Positions 26,146-35,099 of a stretch of DNA of 64,000 bases are shown piece by piece. The position numbers were made by a program, and so were the translations under genes. This stretch comes from Rhodobiaceae bacterium (GTDB lineage: Bacteria > Pseudomonadota > Alphaproteobacteria > RS24): contig JAHEGN010000012.1 in the NCBI GenBank assembly GCA_024645085.1, positions 29,671 to 93,670 on the forward strand, read 5' to 3'. The stretch's first letter is position 1; every line of letters starts with the position of its first letter. The notes below the pieces were generated by a model. That model saw only the letters and a list, made by a program, of their open reading frames with translations, did not search any database and was not told the DNA's origin.

Positions 26146-26777
26146 TGGCTACCTGCCTTTTGTTGTTCAACCGGATTGGCGCGAATGAGCAATTTATTGC
26201 GCCGCGCCATTTCCACCACATTGCCAGCCGCATCAAGGCGGAAGCGAATGGCGGTCTGTTCGTCACCGGCACCCGCTAGCGTATTATTGCCAGCGTAAAT
26301 CAGCGTCACTTGCGGATTGAGTTTTTCAACCTTCACCTTAACCTCCACCGGCCGTTTGGTCGGCGATTTATAGTGCAATAAATTGACCACATATTCGCCT
26401 GCCGCAATGCCGCGCAGGGTCACAATTTCTTGGTTCAGCGGATTTTCAATGCGCTGACCATTGACCGTAATATTGTCGCCGAGCGCCCCGCGGTCATCGC
26501 GGTCAAGGTGCATCAGCCCAGCCTCGCGCGTGTCAAACCAAACAAGATTGCCTTCACCATCCTCAACAATCAGATCCACATCATCAGTGTGACCATCCGG
26601 CCATTGGGCGGTAATCATAAATTCAGCTTTTGGCGAGATTTTGCCATCGGGAATTTGCGGCCGAATAAGAATAAAGGCGACAAAAAACATGAAGGCAAAA
26701 CCAAGCAACGCATTGAATAAAATATCGGTAAAAGCGTTTTGGTCTTCGGCCGGTGTTTGCAGGCGGCGTCCGATCAT
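26142..26777 (-). CDS. Single-pass membrane protein, TolR/ExbD/MotB-like position, periplasmic beta domain
   Basis: A 211-residue protein with one membrane helix at about residues 17-39 (ITD-type start FTDILFNALLGFAFMFFV), preceded by a short cytoplasmic arm. An Asp at the start of the helix is in the place of the proton-carrying Asp of ExbD/TolR/MotB. The periplasmic part contains DVDLIVEDGEGNLVWFDTRE, resembling YfaP/DUF2135-like beta domains rather than a peptidoglycan-binding OmpA domain. It overlaps both neighbours by 4 bases. The channel-type partner at 26774 supports a stator-like or force-transfer role, which is inference. Confidence 0.72.
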   Translation of the reverse strand: MIGRRLQTPAEDQNAFTDILFNALLGFAFMFFVAFILIRPQIPDGKISPKAEFMITAQWPDGHTDDVDLIVEDGEGNLVWFDTREAGLMHLDRDDRGALGDNITVNGQRIENPLNQEIVTLRGIAAGEYVVNLLHYKSPTKRPVEVKVKVEKLNPQVTLIYAGNNTLAGAGDEQTAIRFRLDAAGNVVEMARRNKLLIRANPVEQQKAGSQ

Positions 26778-27451
26778 AGCGTTTCCTGCTCACTCATCCG
26801 CAGAAGAAGATGTTGCATGGAATCGGCGAGAAACTGGAATTGCACGCGCAGCAATAAATTGCTCACCAGTCCGGTCAGAGTGGTGTATAGCGCCACCGCC
26901 ATGCCGCCGCTCATTTGGCCCAGCGCCGCTTGCAGGCTGGCAGGCTCAAAGCTTTGCATAGCGGCAATTGGCGCCAGCATTAAAATAAAGCCGATAATCG
27001 TCCCCAAAAGCCCAAGCTTGAGCACCGCATCACAGGCAAACCAGCCATGGTTTAGCCAACGCGCCATAATGGTCTCGGTAATGTCGATAGGCTGGCCGCG
27101 CAAATCGCCAATGTCACGATTTTTCTGTTGCACCCAGAGCAGCAGATATAGCCAGCGTGCGCTCATCGCCAGCCAAATGCCAATAATCCCCCAAGAAATG
27201 CGGCTATTGTCGCCCTCCAGCAAAAGCGCCATAAGGCCGCGCTCATATAGCAGATAGATACCAAAAATTATCAGGCCCAATAAAATAAGCCCCTGCATGA
27301 ATGATTTATTGGCGTTCAAATGCGTTTCGACCACGATAACTCTCCCCGCGAAAACTGCCGCCAGTTTAAGCAAGCCAAGCCATAGTGTCGACCCCATGAG
27401 CGCTAAATTAAACCCGCTTTGGCTGGTCAAATTGCTTGCAAAAAAAGCCAA
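26774..27451 (-). CDS. MotA/TolQ/ExbB-family proton channel protein
   Basis: A protein of up to 225 residues with about five hydrophobic segments. The C-terminal pair LGLLGTIIGFILML and GGMAVALYTTLTGLVSN is the TolQ/ExbB/MotA signature. The frame opens with TTG at 27451; an ATG at 27397 would give 207 residues, and neither has a strong ribosome site. It is the first gene of three overlapping genes on this strand. No TonB, TolA, TolB or flagellar genes are in the window, so this is a separate energised membrane unit of unknown output. Confidence 0.78.
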   Translation of the reverse strand: MAFFASNLTSQSGFNLALMGSTLWLGLLKLAAVFAGRVIVVETHLNANKSFMQGLILLGLIIFGIYLLYERGLMALLLEGDNSRISWGIIGIWLAMSARWLYLLLWVQQKNRDIGDLRGQPIDITETIMARWLNHGWFACDAVLKLGLLGTIIGFILMLAPIAAMQSFEPASLQAALGQMSGGMAVALYTTLTGLVSNLLLRVQFQFLADSMQHLLLRMSEQETL

Positions 27452-27485
27452 TTAATGGTGCTGTCTTGGCTGGGAGTTTGATAAA

Positions 27486-28865
27486 ATGAGTAGTGTTTCA
27501 GCGACAAATACAGGCGGGCCAACCGCGGCTGTGAAACTAAAAACAATGATCCTCTATGGCCTGCCGCCAGTGGGCGCTGGCTATATGTTCTGCATTGTGT
27601 CGCTCTATGTGATGAAATTTTCCACCGATGTGTTGTTGATTGCGCCTGCGGTTATGGGGCTTATTTTCGGCATTTCGCGGTTCTGGGATGCGATTTCTGA
27701 TCCGCTGGTTGGCTATTTGTCAGACAAGACCAATTCGCGCTGGGGGCGGCGACGCCCATGGCTATTTTGGAGCGTGATACCGGTTTTTGTCAGTTTCTGG
27801 ATGGTCACCGCACCGCCCGAGAGCTTGACCGGTATGCCATTGATCTTGTGGATGGGGGCTGGGGTGATTTTATTTTACTCAGCCCAGACCATGTTCATTG
27901 TGCCGCATATGTCGCTCGGGGCTGAGCTGAGCGATGATTACCATGAGCGCAATAAGATTTTCGGGGCCCGACATGCTGGCTGGGTATTGGGTTACATCAG
28001 TGCACTGGCGACCATGTATTGGCTGATTAAAGCCGAGCAAGCCGGGCCCGAACAAGTGCGCGCCTTGGCTGGCGCGCAGTCGATTTATGCCGGTATTTTT
28101 AGCGCCATTCTGCTCTTGGCCTGTGTCTATGGCATTCGTGAGCGTTCTGAATTTGCCGGACGCGGGGCTGAAAAACCATGGACGGCGGCCAAGGATATTT
28201 GGCAAAACTCGCATGCCCGCTTGCTGCTGATTGTGATTTTCATCGAGAATTTGGGCGGCGCGGTGATTACAATTTTGACCCTGTATAACGCCCAATATGT
28301 TTTGAAAGCGCCGACTATGGCGCCGTTTTTTATTCTCGCCTATATGGTCTGGTCGCTGATTCTTGTGCCCATATGGATGCCCTTGGCGCGCCGTGTCGGC
28401 AAGAAAAGATTGTGGATTTACTCCATGGTCGTCACCGGTTTTGCCTTTGGCGGCATGTTCTTCTTAAATGAAGGCGATGATTTGATTTTGATTGTGCTGG
28501 CCTCTATTGCCGGCGCCGCGGGTGGTTGTGGTGGCACCATTAACCCGTCGATTAAATCCGACGTCATTGACTATGACGAATATCAAACCGGCGAGCGCAA
28601 AGAGGGCGCTTATTTTGCAGCTTGGTATTTTGTCACCAAATCAGCCTATGGCGTGATGTTGACGGTGACTGGCTTTGCCCTTGGCATTGTTGGCTTCATG
28701 CCCAATGTCGAGCAGACCGAAGGCGTCATTTTAATGATGAAGTTCCTGTATGGCGGCATACCGTTCATTTTCTATCTGGCGGGTGCTTTTTTATTAATGC
28801 GTTTTGCGTTTAATGAAAAAGAGCATGGCGAAATTGTTGCTCAATTGGAAGCACGCGGGCGATAA
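27486..28865 (+). CDS. GPH-family (glycoside-pentoside-hexuronide) cation symporter / MFS transporter
   Basis: A 459-residue transporter with about twelve membrane segments. The first-half motif RFWDAISDPLVGYLSDKTN followed by RWGRRRPW is the family mark seen in melibiose-type Na+ symporters. GGGAG lies 8 bases before the ATG. It starts 34 bases from the divergent proton-channel gene. Proteins of this type carry sugars or, in proteobacteria, other organic solutes. With a PQQ dehydrogenase and DUF1329 gene nearby the cargo could be a non-sugar, but nothing in the sequence settles this. Confidence 0.83.
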   Translation: MSSVSATNTGGPTAAVKLKTMILYGLPPVGAGYMFCIVSLYVMKFSTDVLLIAPAVMGLIFGISRFWDAISDPLVGYLSDKTNSRWGRRRPWLFWSVIPVFVSFWMVTAPPESLTGMPLILWMGAGVILFYSAQTMFIVPHMSLGAELSDDYHERNKIFGARHAGWVLGYISALATMYWLIKAEQAGPEQVRALAGAQSIYAGIFSAILLLACVYGIRERSEFAGRGAEKPWTAAKDIWQNSHARLLLIVIFIENLGGAVITILTLYNAQYVLKAPTMAPFFILAYMVWSLILVPIWMPLARRVGKKRLWIYSMVVTGFAFGGMFFLNEGDDLILIVLASIAGAAGGCGGTINPSIKSDVIDYDEYQTGERKEGAYFAAWYFVTKSAYGVMLTVTGFALGIVGFMPNVEQTEGVILMMKFLYGGIPFIFYLAGAFLLMRFAFNEKEHGEIVAQLEARGR

Positions 28866-28935
28866 GTAAATTTCTAAGCTTGCTAAACTTGCTCATCACT
28901 TGTTACTGTTGCGCGTCTAAACGGGGAGAGACACG

Positions 28936-30291
28936 ATGATGAAATTTAAGCATTTGGGGCTGGTGGTTGCACTTGCCTTGGCCACGGTTCAAGGCGCGCA
29001 GGCAGCTGATGCATCGCTTTTGGGCAGTAAACTCACACCACTTGGTTCAGATCCGTCGGCCTCAAGCGATGGCACGATTCCGGCATGGACGGGGGGTATC
29101 ACGTCGCCACCGGCTGGCTATGTGAAGGGCGAAGACCATATTGACCCTTATGCAGATGATAAAATTCTTTTCTCCATCACCGCTGAAAATCTCGCCAAAC
29201 ACAAAGACCGTTTGAGCGCTGGCCAGCAAGCCATGTTCGCGCGTCATCCGCAAAGCTATCGCATGGATATTTATCCGACGCGGCGCAGCTGTTCCTTGCC
29301 AGAAGCAGTGTATCAAGCGACCAAAGAAAACGCCAAAAACGCGCAATTGCTCAATGATGGCAATAATATTGGCGGCGCCCGCATTGGCGTGCCTTTCCCG
29401 ATTCCACAATCAGCGATTGAGATTTACTGGAACCATAATTTCCATTGGCACGGTCACCGTTACCACGCCAAAACATCTGGCGCCGGTGTCGAGCCGAACG
29501 GCACGATCACCCGCATTGTGCGTGAAGACTGGCGCTATAATTTTTACGCCGACCCAGAAATGTCGTTGGACGAGTTGGAAAACCGTCAGTTTGATTGGAT
29601 GGGCATATGGACAGCGCCGCCGCGCTTTAACGGGGCTGGCTTTTCGATGACCAATACCATTGACCAGACCGTGCAACCGCGTGAGGGTTCAATGTTCCGC
29701 CCTGATTTGCGCAAAATTATGCGCGCCACACCGGCTGCCGCCACTTATGACGGGCCGCTGAGCACCTCGGCTGGTTTGCGCCAGAATGATAATATGTTCT
29801 TGTTCAGTGGCGCGCCTGATCGCTATGAGTGGAAAATTGTCGGCAAGCGTGAGATGTATGTGCCTTACAACGCCTATAAAGCTTCATCAACCGCCAATGA
29901 TCCGGCTGATTTAATGACGCCAAATCATTTGAACCCAGATTTTCTGCGCTATGAATTGCATCGCGTTTGGGTCATTGAAGCCACCGGCAAGCCGGGCATA
30001 ATAATGAATTATGGCCGCCGCACCTTCTATGTCGACGAGGACAGCTGGATTTTCCTTGAAGCCGATTTATACGATCAGCAGGGCGAGCTAACCCGCACTC
30101 AGCATGCTTTCATCAAAAATTATTATGAAGCACCAGCCTGCGTATTTGAATTTGACGTGATGCATGATTTGGCCAGTGGCCGCTATAATGTTGATCACAT
30201 TAAAAACGAATATGGGCCAGCCGATCTTGATTATGACTTGCGCCAGCGTGATTTTGGTTCAAGCGCTTTGAAACGCAGAATTGGACGTTAG
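28936..30291 (+). CDS. DUF1329 outer-membrane-lipoprotein-sorting-like secreted protein
   Basis: A 451-residue protein with a signal peptide (cleavage near VQGAQAAD, residue 23) and the DUF1329 pattern: KLTPLGSDPSASSDGTIPAW with TGGITSPP near the N terminus, and RYELHRVWVIEATGKPG and RTFYVDEDSWIFLEADLYD near the C terminus. Members share a half-barrel fold with LolA/LolB-like lipid carriers and often sit in steroid, fatty acid or aromatic degradation clusters. It probably works in the periplasm or outer membrane on a hydrophobic compound (inference). Its stop overlaps the GTG of the next gene as TAGTG. Confidence 0.83.
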   Translation: MMKFKHLGLVVALALATVQGAQAADASLLGSKLTPLGSDPSASSDGTIPAWTGGITSPPAGYVKGEDHIDPYADDKILFSITAENLAKHKDRLSAGQQAMFARHPQSYRMDIYPTRRSCSLPEAVYQATKENAKNAQLLNDGNNIGGARIGVPFPIPQSAIEIYWNHNFHWHGHRYHAKTSGAGVEPNGTITRIVREDWRYNFYADPEMSLDELENRQFDWMGIWTAPPRFNGAGFSMTNTIDQTVQPREGSMFRPDLRKIMRATPAAATYDGPLSTSAGLRQNDNMFLFSGAPDRYEWKIVGKREMYVPYNAYKASSTANDPADLMTPNHLNPDFLRYELHRVWVIEATGKPGIIMNYGRRTFYVDEDSWIFLEADLYDQQGELTRTQHAFIKNYYEAPACVFEFDVMHDLASGRYNVDHIKNEYGPADLDYDLRQRDFGSSALKRRIGR

Positions 30292-30917
30292 TGTCTGATT
30301 TAGCTGACCTTAATCTGCCGCTGGATATTGCCACTGTGAAGGGGTTTTTAGACCCGCTTGAGGGGGCAGCGCTCTATCAGGCGGCAATTGATATGTCACC
30401 GCATGGCCTTTGCGTTGAAATCGGCAGCTATTGCGGAAAATCAACCGTTTACCTCGGCGCGGCCTGTCAACAAGCTGGCGGCACATTGGTTGCCATTGAC
30501 CATCATCGTGGCTCGGAAGAAAATCAGCCGGGCGAAGAATATTTTGACCCTGATTTGGATGATGGCGCTGGCGGCATGTCATCGCTGGCCCTGTTCCGCG
30601 ACACCATAAAGCGGGCTGGCTTGGAAGATACAGTGGTGCCGGTTTTGGCGTCATCAGCCATGGCGGCAAAAATTATCACCGCCGATTTGGCCCTTGTATT
30701 TATTGATGGCGGCCATTCGCTACCAGCGGCAATGGCTGATTATCGCCATTGGGGTGCCCGGGTAATGTCGGGCGGGCTATTGGCCATTCATGATGTGTTT
30801 CCCAATCACGCCGATGGCGGACGACCGCCGCATGACATCTATAAATTGGCTTTGCATTCAGGCTTGTTTGCCGAAGTCGCCGCCGTCAAATCACTGCGCT
30901 TGTTGCGTCGTCTTTAA
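30291..30917 (+). CDS. Class I SAM-dependent methyltransferase (Methyltransf_24-like)
   Basis: A 208-residue protein with a Rossmann-type methyltransferase core: GLCVEIGSYCGKSTVYLG (motif I, about residues 39-56), GGTLVAIDHHRGSEE and ADLALVFIDGGHSLPAAMAD with GGLLAIHDVF. The GTG start overlaps the DUF1329 stop, so it should be translated with that gene. The substrate is unknown. Its stop overlaps the convergent QW-motif gene by 4 bases. Confidence 0.78.
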   Translation: MSDLADLNLPLDIATVKGFLDPLEGAALYQAAIDMSPHGLCVEIGSYCGKSTVYLGAACQQAGGTLVAIDHHRGSEENQPGEEYFDPDLDDGAGGMSSLALFRDTIKRAGLEDTVVPVLASSAMAAKIITADLALVFIDGGHSLPAAMADYRHWGARVMSGGLLAIHDVFPNHADGGRPPHDIYKLALHSGLFAEVAAVKSLRLLRRL

Positions 30918-31969
30918 TCGCGTTGGCTCAGCACCCCATGGGCGGGGGTGATTTGGTGCACGCTGTCAAAAGCCAGAATGACCGCACCCGCCGTCCAAGC
31001 TGGCCGTTCAACCGGCCAAAAAACCCGCTGCTCAACTTGCATACCCATCCAATAGGCGCCCGTGTCATCACGGAATTGCTCGAGCCAGCTGAGTATGGTT
31101 TGGGCTTTTTCTTGCGCCCCTTGGCTGACCAAGGCGATCACCAATTCGGCGGTTTCAGCCACTGTCACCCAGGGTTCATCAGCCACGCAACGGCAGCCAA
31201 AACCATCAATAATGAACTTATCCCAATCCGCCTCTAGTCGGGCTTGGCCTTGTTCAAGGCTCAGCGCGCCGCTGAGAACCGGATAATACCAATCCATGGA
31301 ATAGCGGTCTTTGGCCTCCCATGTGCGGTCGTAACGTTCCGGCTTATGAGCCAGCGCCTCGGCCAGTTTGGCGCGGGCGTGCTGCCAATGCGGCCGGTCT
31401 TTCGACAGCGCCTCGGCTAATTTCAGAGCGCAGCTGAGGCTTTTGTGTATCGAACTATTGCCGGTGACCAGCGCATCTTCTTCAGGCGTTCCAGCATCGC
31501 GCGCCGTCCACCGAATATCGCCTTGCGGATATTGCAGGGCGATAACAAAGTCGATTGCCGCTTCCACCATGGGCCAATTGGCATGCGCATAATCCAGATC
31601 TTGGTGGAGGCATAAATGGTGCCAAATGGCAGTCGCGCAATAGGCGATAAAATTCGTGTCGCGAATTTGCTGGCCCGTGTCCATGCCTTTATTGGTGAAT
31701 TGGTGCAACTCCTCGTCAATTGGCACGGCGCTGCCCAATTGCCCCCACCAAGAGCCATCTTCGAGCTGGCTATTGCGCAGATAGGCAATCGCTTTTTCTG
31801 CCTCAGCACGCGCGCCTATGACATTCAGCCCCATTGCCGCTTCCAAATGGTTCCAAGGGTCAATGACGCCATTTTTGAACCATGGAATAGAACCATCGGC
31901 ATTTTGCAGGCTTAAAATCGTCGCATGGGCGCCATCAAAATAGCCGTCGAATTGGCGATTAAGGCTCAT
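30914..31969 (-). CDS. (alpha/alpha)6-barrel protein with QW motif (prenyltransferase/squalene-cyclase-like fold)
   Basis: A 351-residue protein built of repeated helices. AIAYLRNSQLEDGSWWG (about residues 61-77) is an exact QW motif (A-x2-aromatic-L-x3-Q-x3-G-x-W), and weaker copies occur at ILSLQNADGSIPW near the start and ALQYPQGDIRW near the middle. The fold is shared by triterpene cyclases, prenyltransferase beta subunits and some polysaccharide-acting enzymes. The DxDD acid motif of squalene-hopene cyclase is not seen, so cyclase activity is doubtful. The start overlaps the methyltransferase stop by 4 bases, which ties it to the glycosyltransferase/methyltransferase set. Confidence 0.72.
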   Translation of the reverse strand: MSLNRQFDGYFDGAHATILSLQNADGSIPWFKNGVIDPWNHLEAAMGLNVIGARAEAEKAIAYLRNSQLEDGSWWGQLGSAVPIDEELHQFTNKGMDTGQQIRDTNFIAYCATAIWHHLCLHQDLDYAHANWPMVEAAIDFVIALQYPQGDIRWTARDAGTPEEDALVTGNSSIHKSLSCALKLAEALSKDRPHWQHARAKLAEALAHKPERYDRTWEAKDRYSMDWYYPVLSGALSLEQGQARLEADWDKFIIDGFGCRCVADEPWVTVAETAELVIALVSQGAQEKAQTILSWLEQFRDDTGAYWMGMQVEQRVFWPVERPAWTAGAVILAFDSVHQITPAHGVLSQRD

Positions 31970-32694
31970 GCCTTCTGGTCCGGTTTGGTGAAATAAAGCA
32001 CCACGCTTTTGCCCATCAGCCGGTCGGCCAATTTCGAAATCAGGCGCAAGACAGGCGGGTTTTTCAAAATCTCAATTTCCAGTAATTTTTTATAAGCACG
32101 GACAAAAATATTGCGGTCATTGTTCACCCCAACGGCGCAGCGCAGCCACCAATAGGGGGTGTGCAGACCATGGCTCAAATGCCGTCGCTCAAAGTGAAAC
32201 CCCAGCGCCTCAAAATCAGCGCGCAAAGCGGCGGCGTTGAAAATCCGCACATGCCCGCCCGGCGTATTGTGATAATCGTCGGATAGCAGCCAGCAAATTT
32301 TTTCCGGCCAGCGATGCGGCACCGATATGCCAATGCGCCCGCCCGGTTTGGTGATGCGCCAAATCTCGCTCAGCGCGGCTTGATAATCGGGAATATGTTC
32401 CAACACTTCGGAGCAAATCAGGCGCTCAAATTGCTGGTCTTTGAAAGGCAATTGCAGCGCATCGCCAACCATCAAATCATAGCGCCGCGCATGGCCGGTT
32501 TGCGGTTCTAAATCCGGATTGGCCAAAAACCCCTGACGCGCCACGCAAATATCGTCAAACCCCAAATCCAGCCCAACCGCTTGGCAGCGGGCATGAAAAT
32601 AAGCCGCATGGGTATGGCGGCCATGCCCGCATCCCAAATCAAGCAATTGCTGGCCGTCTTGCAGTTGTAAATAGTCGAGATTAATGGTCTGCAT
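31966..32694 (-). CDS. Class I SAM-dependent methyltransferase (UbiE/Methyltransf_11-like)
   Basis: A 242-residue methyltransferase. Motif I is LLDLGCGHGRHTHAAYF (about residues 16-32), followed by DLMVGDALQLPFKDQQFERL and CSEVLEHIPDYQAALSE, then KPGGRIGISVPHRWPE. I chose the ATG at 32694; a TTG at 32724 is in frame but has no better ribosome site. Both overlap the end of the glycosyltransferase gene, so these are co-translated. The acceptor is unknown; a glycan or glycolipid is suggested by the neighbour. Confidence 0.8.
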   Translation of the reverse strand: MQTINLDYLQLQDGQQLLDLGCGHGRHTHAAYFHARCQAVGLDLGFDDICVARQGFLANPDLEPQTGHARRYDLMVGDALQLPFKDQQFERLICSEVLEHIPDYQAALSEIWRITKPGGRIGISVPHRWPEKICWLLSDDYHNTPGGHVRIFNAAALRADFEALGFHFERRHLSHGLHTPYWWLRCAVGVNNDRNIFVRAYKKLLEIEILKNPPVLRLISKLADRLMGKSVVLYFTKPDQKA

Positions 32695-34006
32695 GGTGTT
32701 CGGCTGCGGCGTGGAATTTTTCAATCGTGTCGCGATACATATCGACTACTTCGCGGGCGCAGCGCTCCCATTTGAACTTATCTAAAATATGCCGGCGCGC
32801 TGATTTTGACATCGCCTCGCGCCGCTCAGGGTCGCGCAATAGGCTGTCAATAGCTTCGGCCAAAGCTGGTGGATTCGAGTGTGGCACCACAATACCGGCA
32901 TCGCCGACCACTTCCGGCAATGAGCCGCCATTGGTCGCCACCAGCGGCACGCCGCATGACAGCGCCTCACCAGCCGGAAAGCCAAAGCCTTCATAGACAG
33001 AGGGCGAAACGGCAATGGTGGCTTCGGCATAGAGGTCGCAAATATCCTGCCCTGATAAATTAGAAACAAAACGCACGCGGTCGCGAATACCGAGCTTGTC
33101 GAGCTCTTGCATGGTTTGACCCTCGCGCAAGCGGCCAACAACAAGCAGTTCCAAATCTGGATGGTCTTGCAAAAGACTGTGATAGGCGCGGATGAGATAA
33201 ATCAAGCCCTTCAACGGCACATCGGCACTGGCGGTAACCATCAACCGATTGGTTAATCGTTTAATATGCGGCTGCGGGCGGAATAATTCATGATCAATAC
33301 CGTGGTGAATTCGGGTCATGCGCTGTTTCGGCACTTTGAAGTCGCGTTCGACATCGCGCATGGTGCTATCAGAGACAACAATCAGCGGATCAAGCTGTTG
33401 CGCTACTTTGATTTGCATATTCAAGAATGAATACCAGCGCCATTTCAAAAATTTCATCAATGGCCATTTGGCATGGGCAATATCAATGCGCTTATCCATA
33501 GTGATCGGGTGGTGAATGGTGCCGACAACAGGCAGCCCCATATCGCGCACTTCCAACATGCCGTAACACAGCGTCTGATTGTCATGCATAATATCGTAAT
33601 CGGCTATTTTATCGCGCATATAAGCAGCCATGCGCACGCCAAATGTATAAGGCTCCGGAAAGCCGCCCCAATTATGGCTCCACCATTCAAAGCGATCGGT
33701 TTTATTGCTCAAAATCTCGCGATTCAGGCAAGCAATCGGATTGGGCCGTGCATACATATCCAGCGATGGCAGTTTAATCAGGCCAACGCGTGGGTCGAGG
33801 TCAGGGTAGGGCGGGCCAGAAATCACGTCGACATGGTGGCCCAAATCGACCAATGCCTTAGAAATCAGGCGCATATAAATGCCTTGCCCGCCAGTATGAG
33901 GGTCGGAACGATAGCTCGGTAAAAGAATGCGCAGAGGCGCCCCGTTTTTTATCGCTTCAAGACGTGCAACTTGCGTCAGGCCTTTGATATTCTCAGTTTT
34001 ATTCAT
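32681..34006 (-). CDS. Glycosyltransferase family 4 protein
   Basis: A 441-residue GT-B enzyme. The N-terminal domain opens with LRILLPSYRSDPHTGGQGIY; the C-terminal domain carries VVGRLREGQTMQELD, SPSVYEGFGFPAGEALSCG (the E-x7-E donor site) and VATNGGSLPEVVGDAGI. It transfers a sugar from a nucleotide-activated donor. The ATG at 34006 is the first start that leaves a normal-length GT-B N domain; a longer in-frame start has no support. It is the first of three overlapping genes on this strand. The product is unknown: it does not sit in an O-antigen or capsule cluster. Confidence 0.83.
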   Translation of the reverse strand: MNKTENIKGLTQVARLEAIKNGAPLRILLPSYRSDPHTGGQGIYMRLISKALVDLGHHVDVISGPPYPDLDPRVGLIKLPSLDMYARPNPIACLNREILSNKTDRFEWWSHNWGGFPEPYTFGVRMAAYMRDKIADYDIMHDNQTLCYGMLEVRDMGLPVVGTIHHPITMDKRIDIAHAKWPLMKFLKWRWYSFLNMQIKVAQQLDPLIVVSDSTMRDVERDFKVPKQRMTRIHHGIDHELFRPQPHIKRLTNRLMVTASADVPLKGLIYLIRAYHSLLQDHPDLELLVVGRLREGQTMQELDKLGIRDRVRFVSNLSGQDICDLYAEATIAVSPSVYEGFGFPAGEALSCGVPLVATNGGSLPEVVGDAGIVVPHSNPPALAEAIDSLLRDPERREAMSKSARRHILDKFKWERCAREVVDMYRDTIEKFHAAAEHHADH

Positions 34007-34083
34007 AACGGCCCGTACTTTTGCTAACAATCGCGCGACTATAAGCTGAGCCAAGGCGCGGCTCAAGCCTTGATGGGTTTTTT

Positions 34084-35091
34084 TTAAGCAAATCGTCGGC
34101 TCAGCCAGTCGACCATCAAATTGGCTAATTCTTCCGGCTTTTCACTTTGTGTCCAATGGCCACAATCCTTAATCAGATATGTTTCCAAATCGGCAACATA
34201 TTTCGACATGCCCTCGGCCATAGATGGCGGCAGGGCAGCGTCATGTTCGGCGCAAATCATCAGGCTTGGCACGCTCACTTTTTGCTCAAAATCGGCGCTT
34301 AATTGCCAATTGCGGGTGAAATTGCGGTACCAGTTAATGCCGCCGCCAAAGCCAGAACGCTCAAACCCTTGCTGATAGACGGCAAAATCAGCCTCATTCA
34401 GCAGCATGTGCCCGGGCCATGAGCTTTCATCGCGTTTGAGAATTTTGAGCAGTTCGAAATTTTCCCATTCGCTGAGATTGGGCGGGTCGCGCATTTCGCT
34501 ATTGATAAACCCACCCTTGCGATAGAAACAGCGCAAACTATGCGCCACATCGGCATCCATTTGCGCTTCGGCGACGCCAAATTCTTGAAAGGCGCAAATG
34601 TAAAAATCATCGCCTTTGACGGCACGAAAAGCGGCAATCGGGTCTGATGACAAGCGCGGAATAAACGGCGTGTTGACACCAATCAAACCAGCAACCCGCT
34701 CGGGCTGATAAAATGGCAATTGCCAAGTCACAATGCCGCCCCAGTCATGGCCGACATAAATCGCCTGCTCAATATCCAACGCGTCGAGCAAATGCGCCAA
34801 ATCGGCGCATAAATGCGGCATATCATAAAGCCTCACGCTGGCCGCATCATTGCCATCACTTAAAGCCCGGCCGGTAAAACCATAACCGCGCTGTTCGGGC
34901 ACAATTACATGAAAGCCAGCGTCAACCAGCGGGCCGACAATATGGCGCCAGCTAAAGGCGAGCTCAGGAAACCCATGACACAGCACCACAGAGGGACGAT
35001 GCGGGCTCGGCGTGCCAGCCTGAAAAACCGCCATGCGTAGGTCAGGTAAATCGAGATAGCTCGGTGCTTGCCAGTCAATATATGTGCTCAT
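34084..35091 (-). CDS. Alpha/beta hydrolase, epoxide-hydrolase-like
   Basis: A 335-residue alpha/beta hydrolase. LCHGFPELAFSWRH is the HGxP oxyanion motif, VGHDWGGIVTW holds the nucleophile Asp (about residue 112) and KDCGHWTQSEKPEE the catalytic His near residue 310. An Asp nucleophile in GHDWGG fits soluble epoxide hydrolases or haloalkane/fluoroacetate-type dehalogenases; the HGFPE form and length favour epoxide hydrolase. The ATG at 35091 lies 9 bases after the dipeptide epimerase stop, so the two form a pair. The substrate is unknown. Confidence 0.8.
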   Translation of the reverse strand: MSTYIDWQAPSYLDLPDLRMAVFQAGTPSPHRPSVVLCHGFPELAFSWRHIVGPLVDAGFHVIVPEQRGYGFTGRALSDGNDAASVRLYDMPHLCADLAHLLDALDIEQAIYVGHDWGGIVTWQLPFYQPERVAGLIGVNTPFIPRLSSDPIAAFRAVKGDDFYICAFQEFGVAEAQMDADVAHSLRCFYRKGGFINSEMRDPPNLSEWENFELLKILKRDESSWPGHMLLNEADFAVYQQGFERSGFGGGINWYRNFTRNWQLSADFEQKVSVPSLMICAEHDAALPPSMAEGMSKYVADLETYLIKDCGHWTQSEKPEELANLMVDWLSRRFA

Positions 35092-35099
35092 GATTGCTC

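Noticed and set aside
25588..27451. Zorya-type phage defence (ZorA/ZorB)
   Set aside because: There is no ZorC, ZorD or ZorE nearby, and the second protein lacks a MotB-type peptidoglycan-binding domain.
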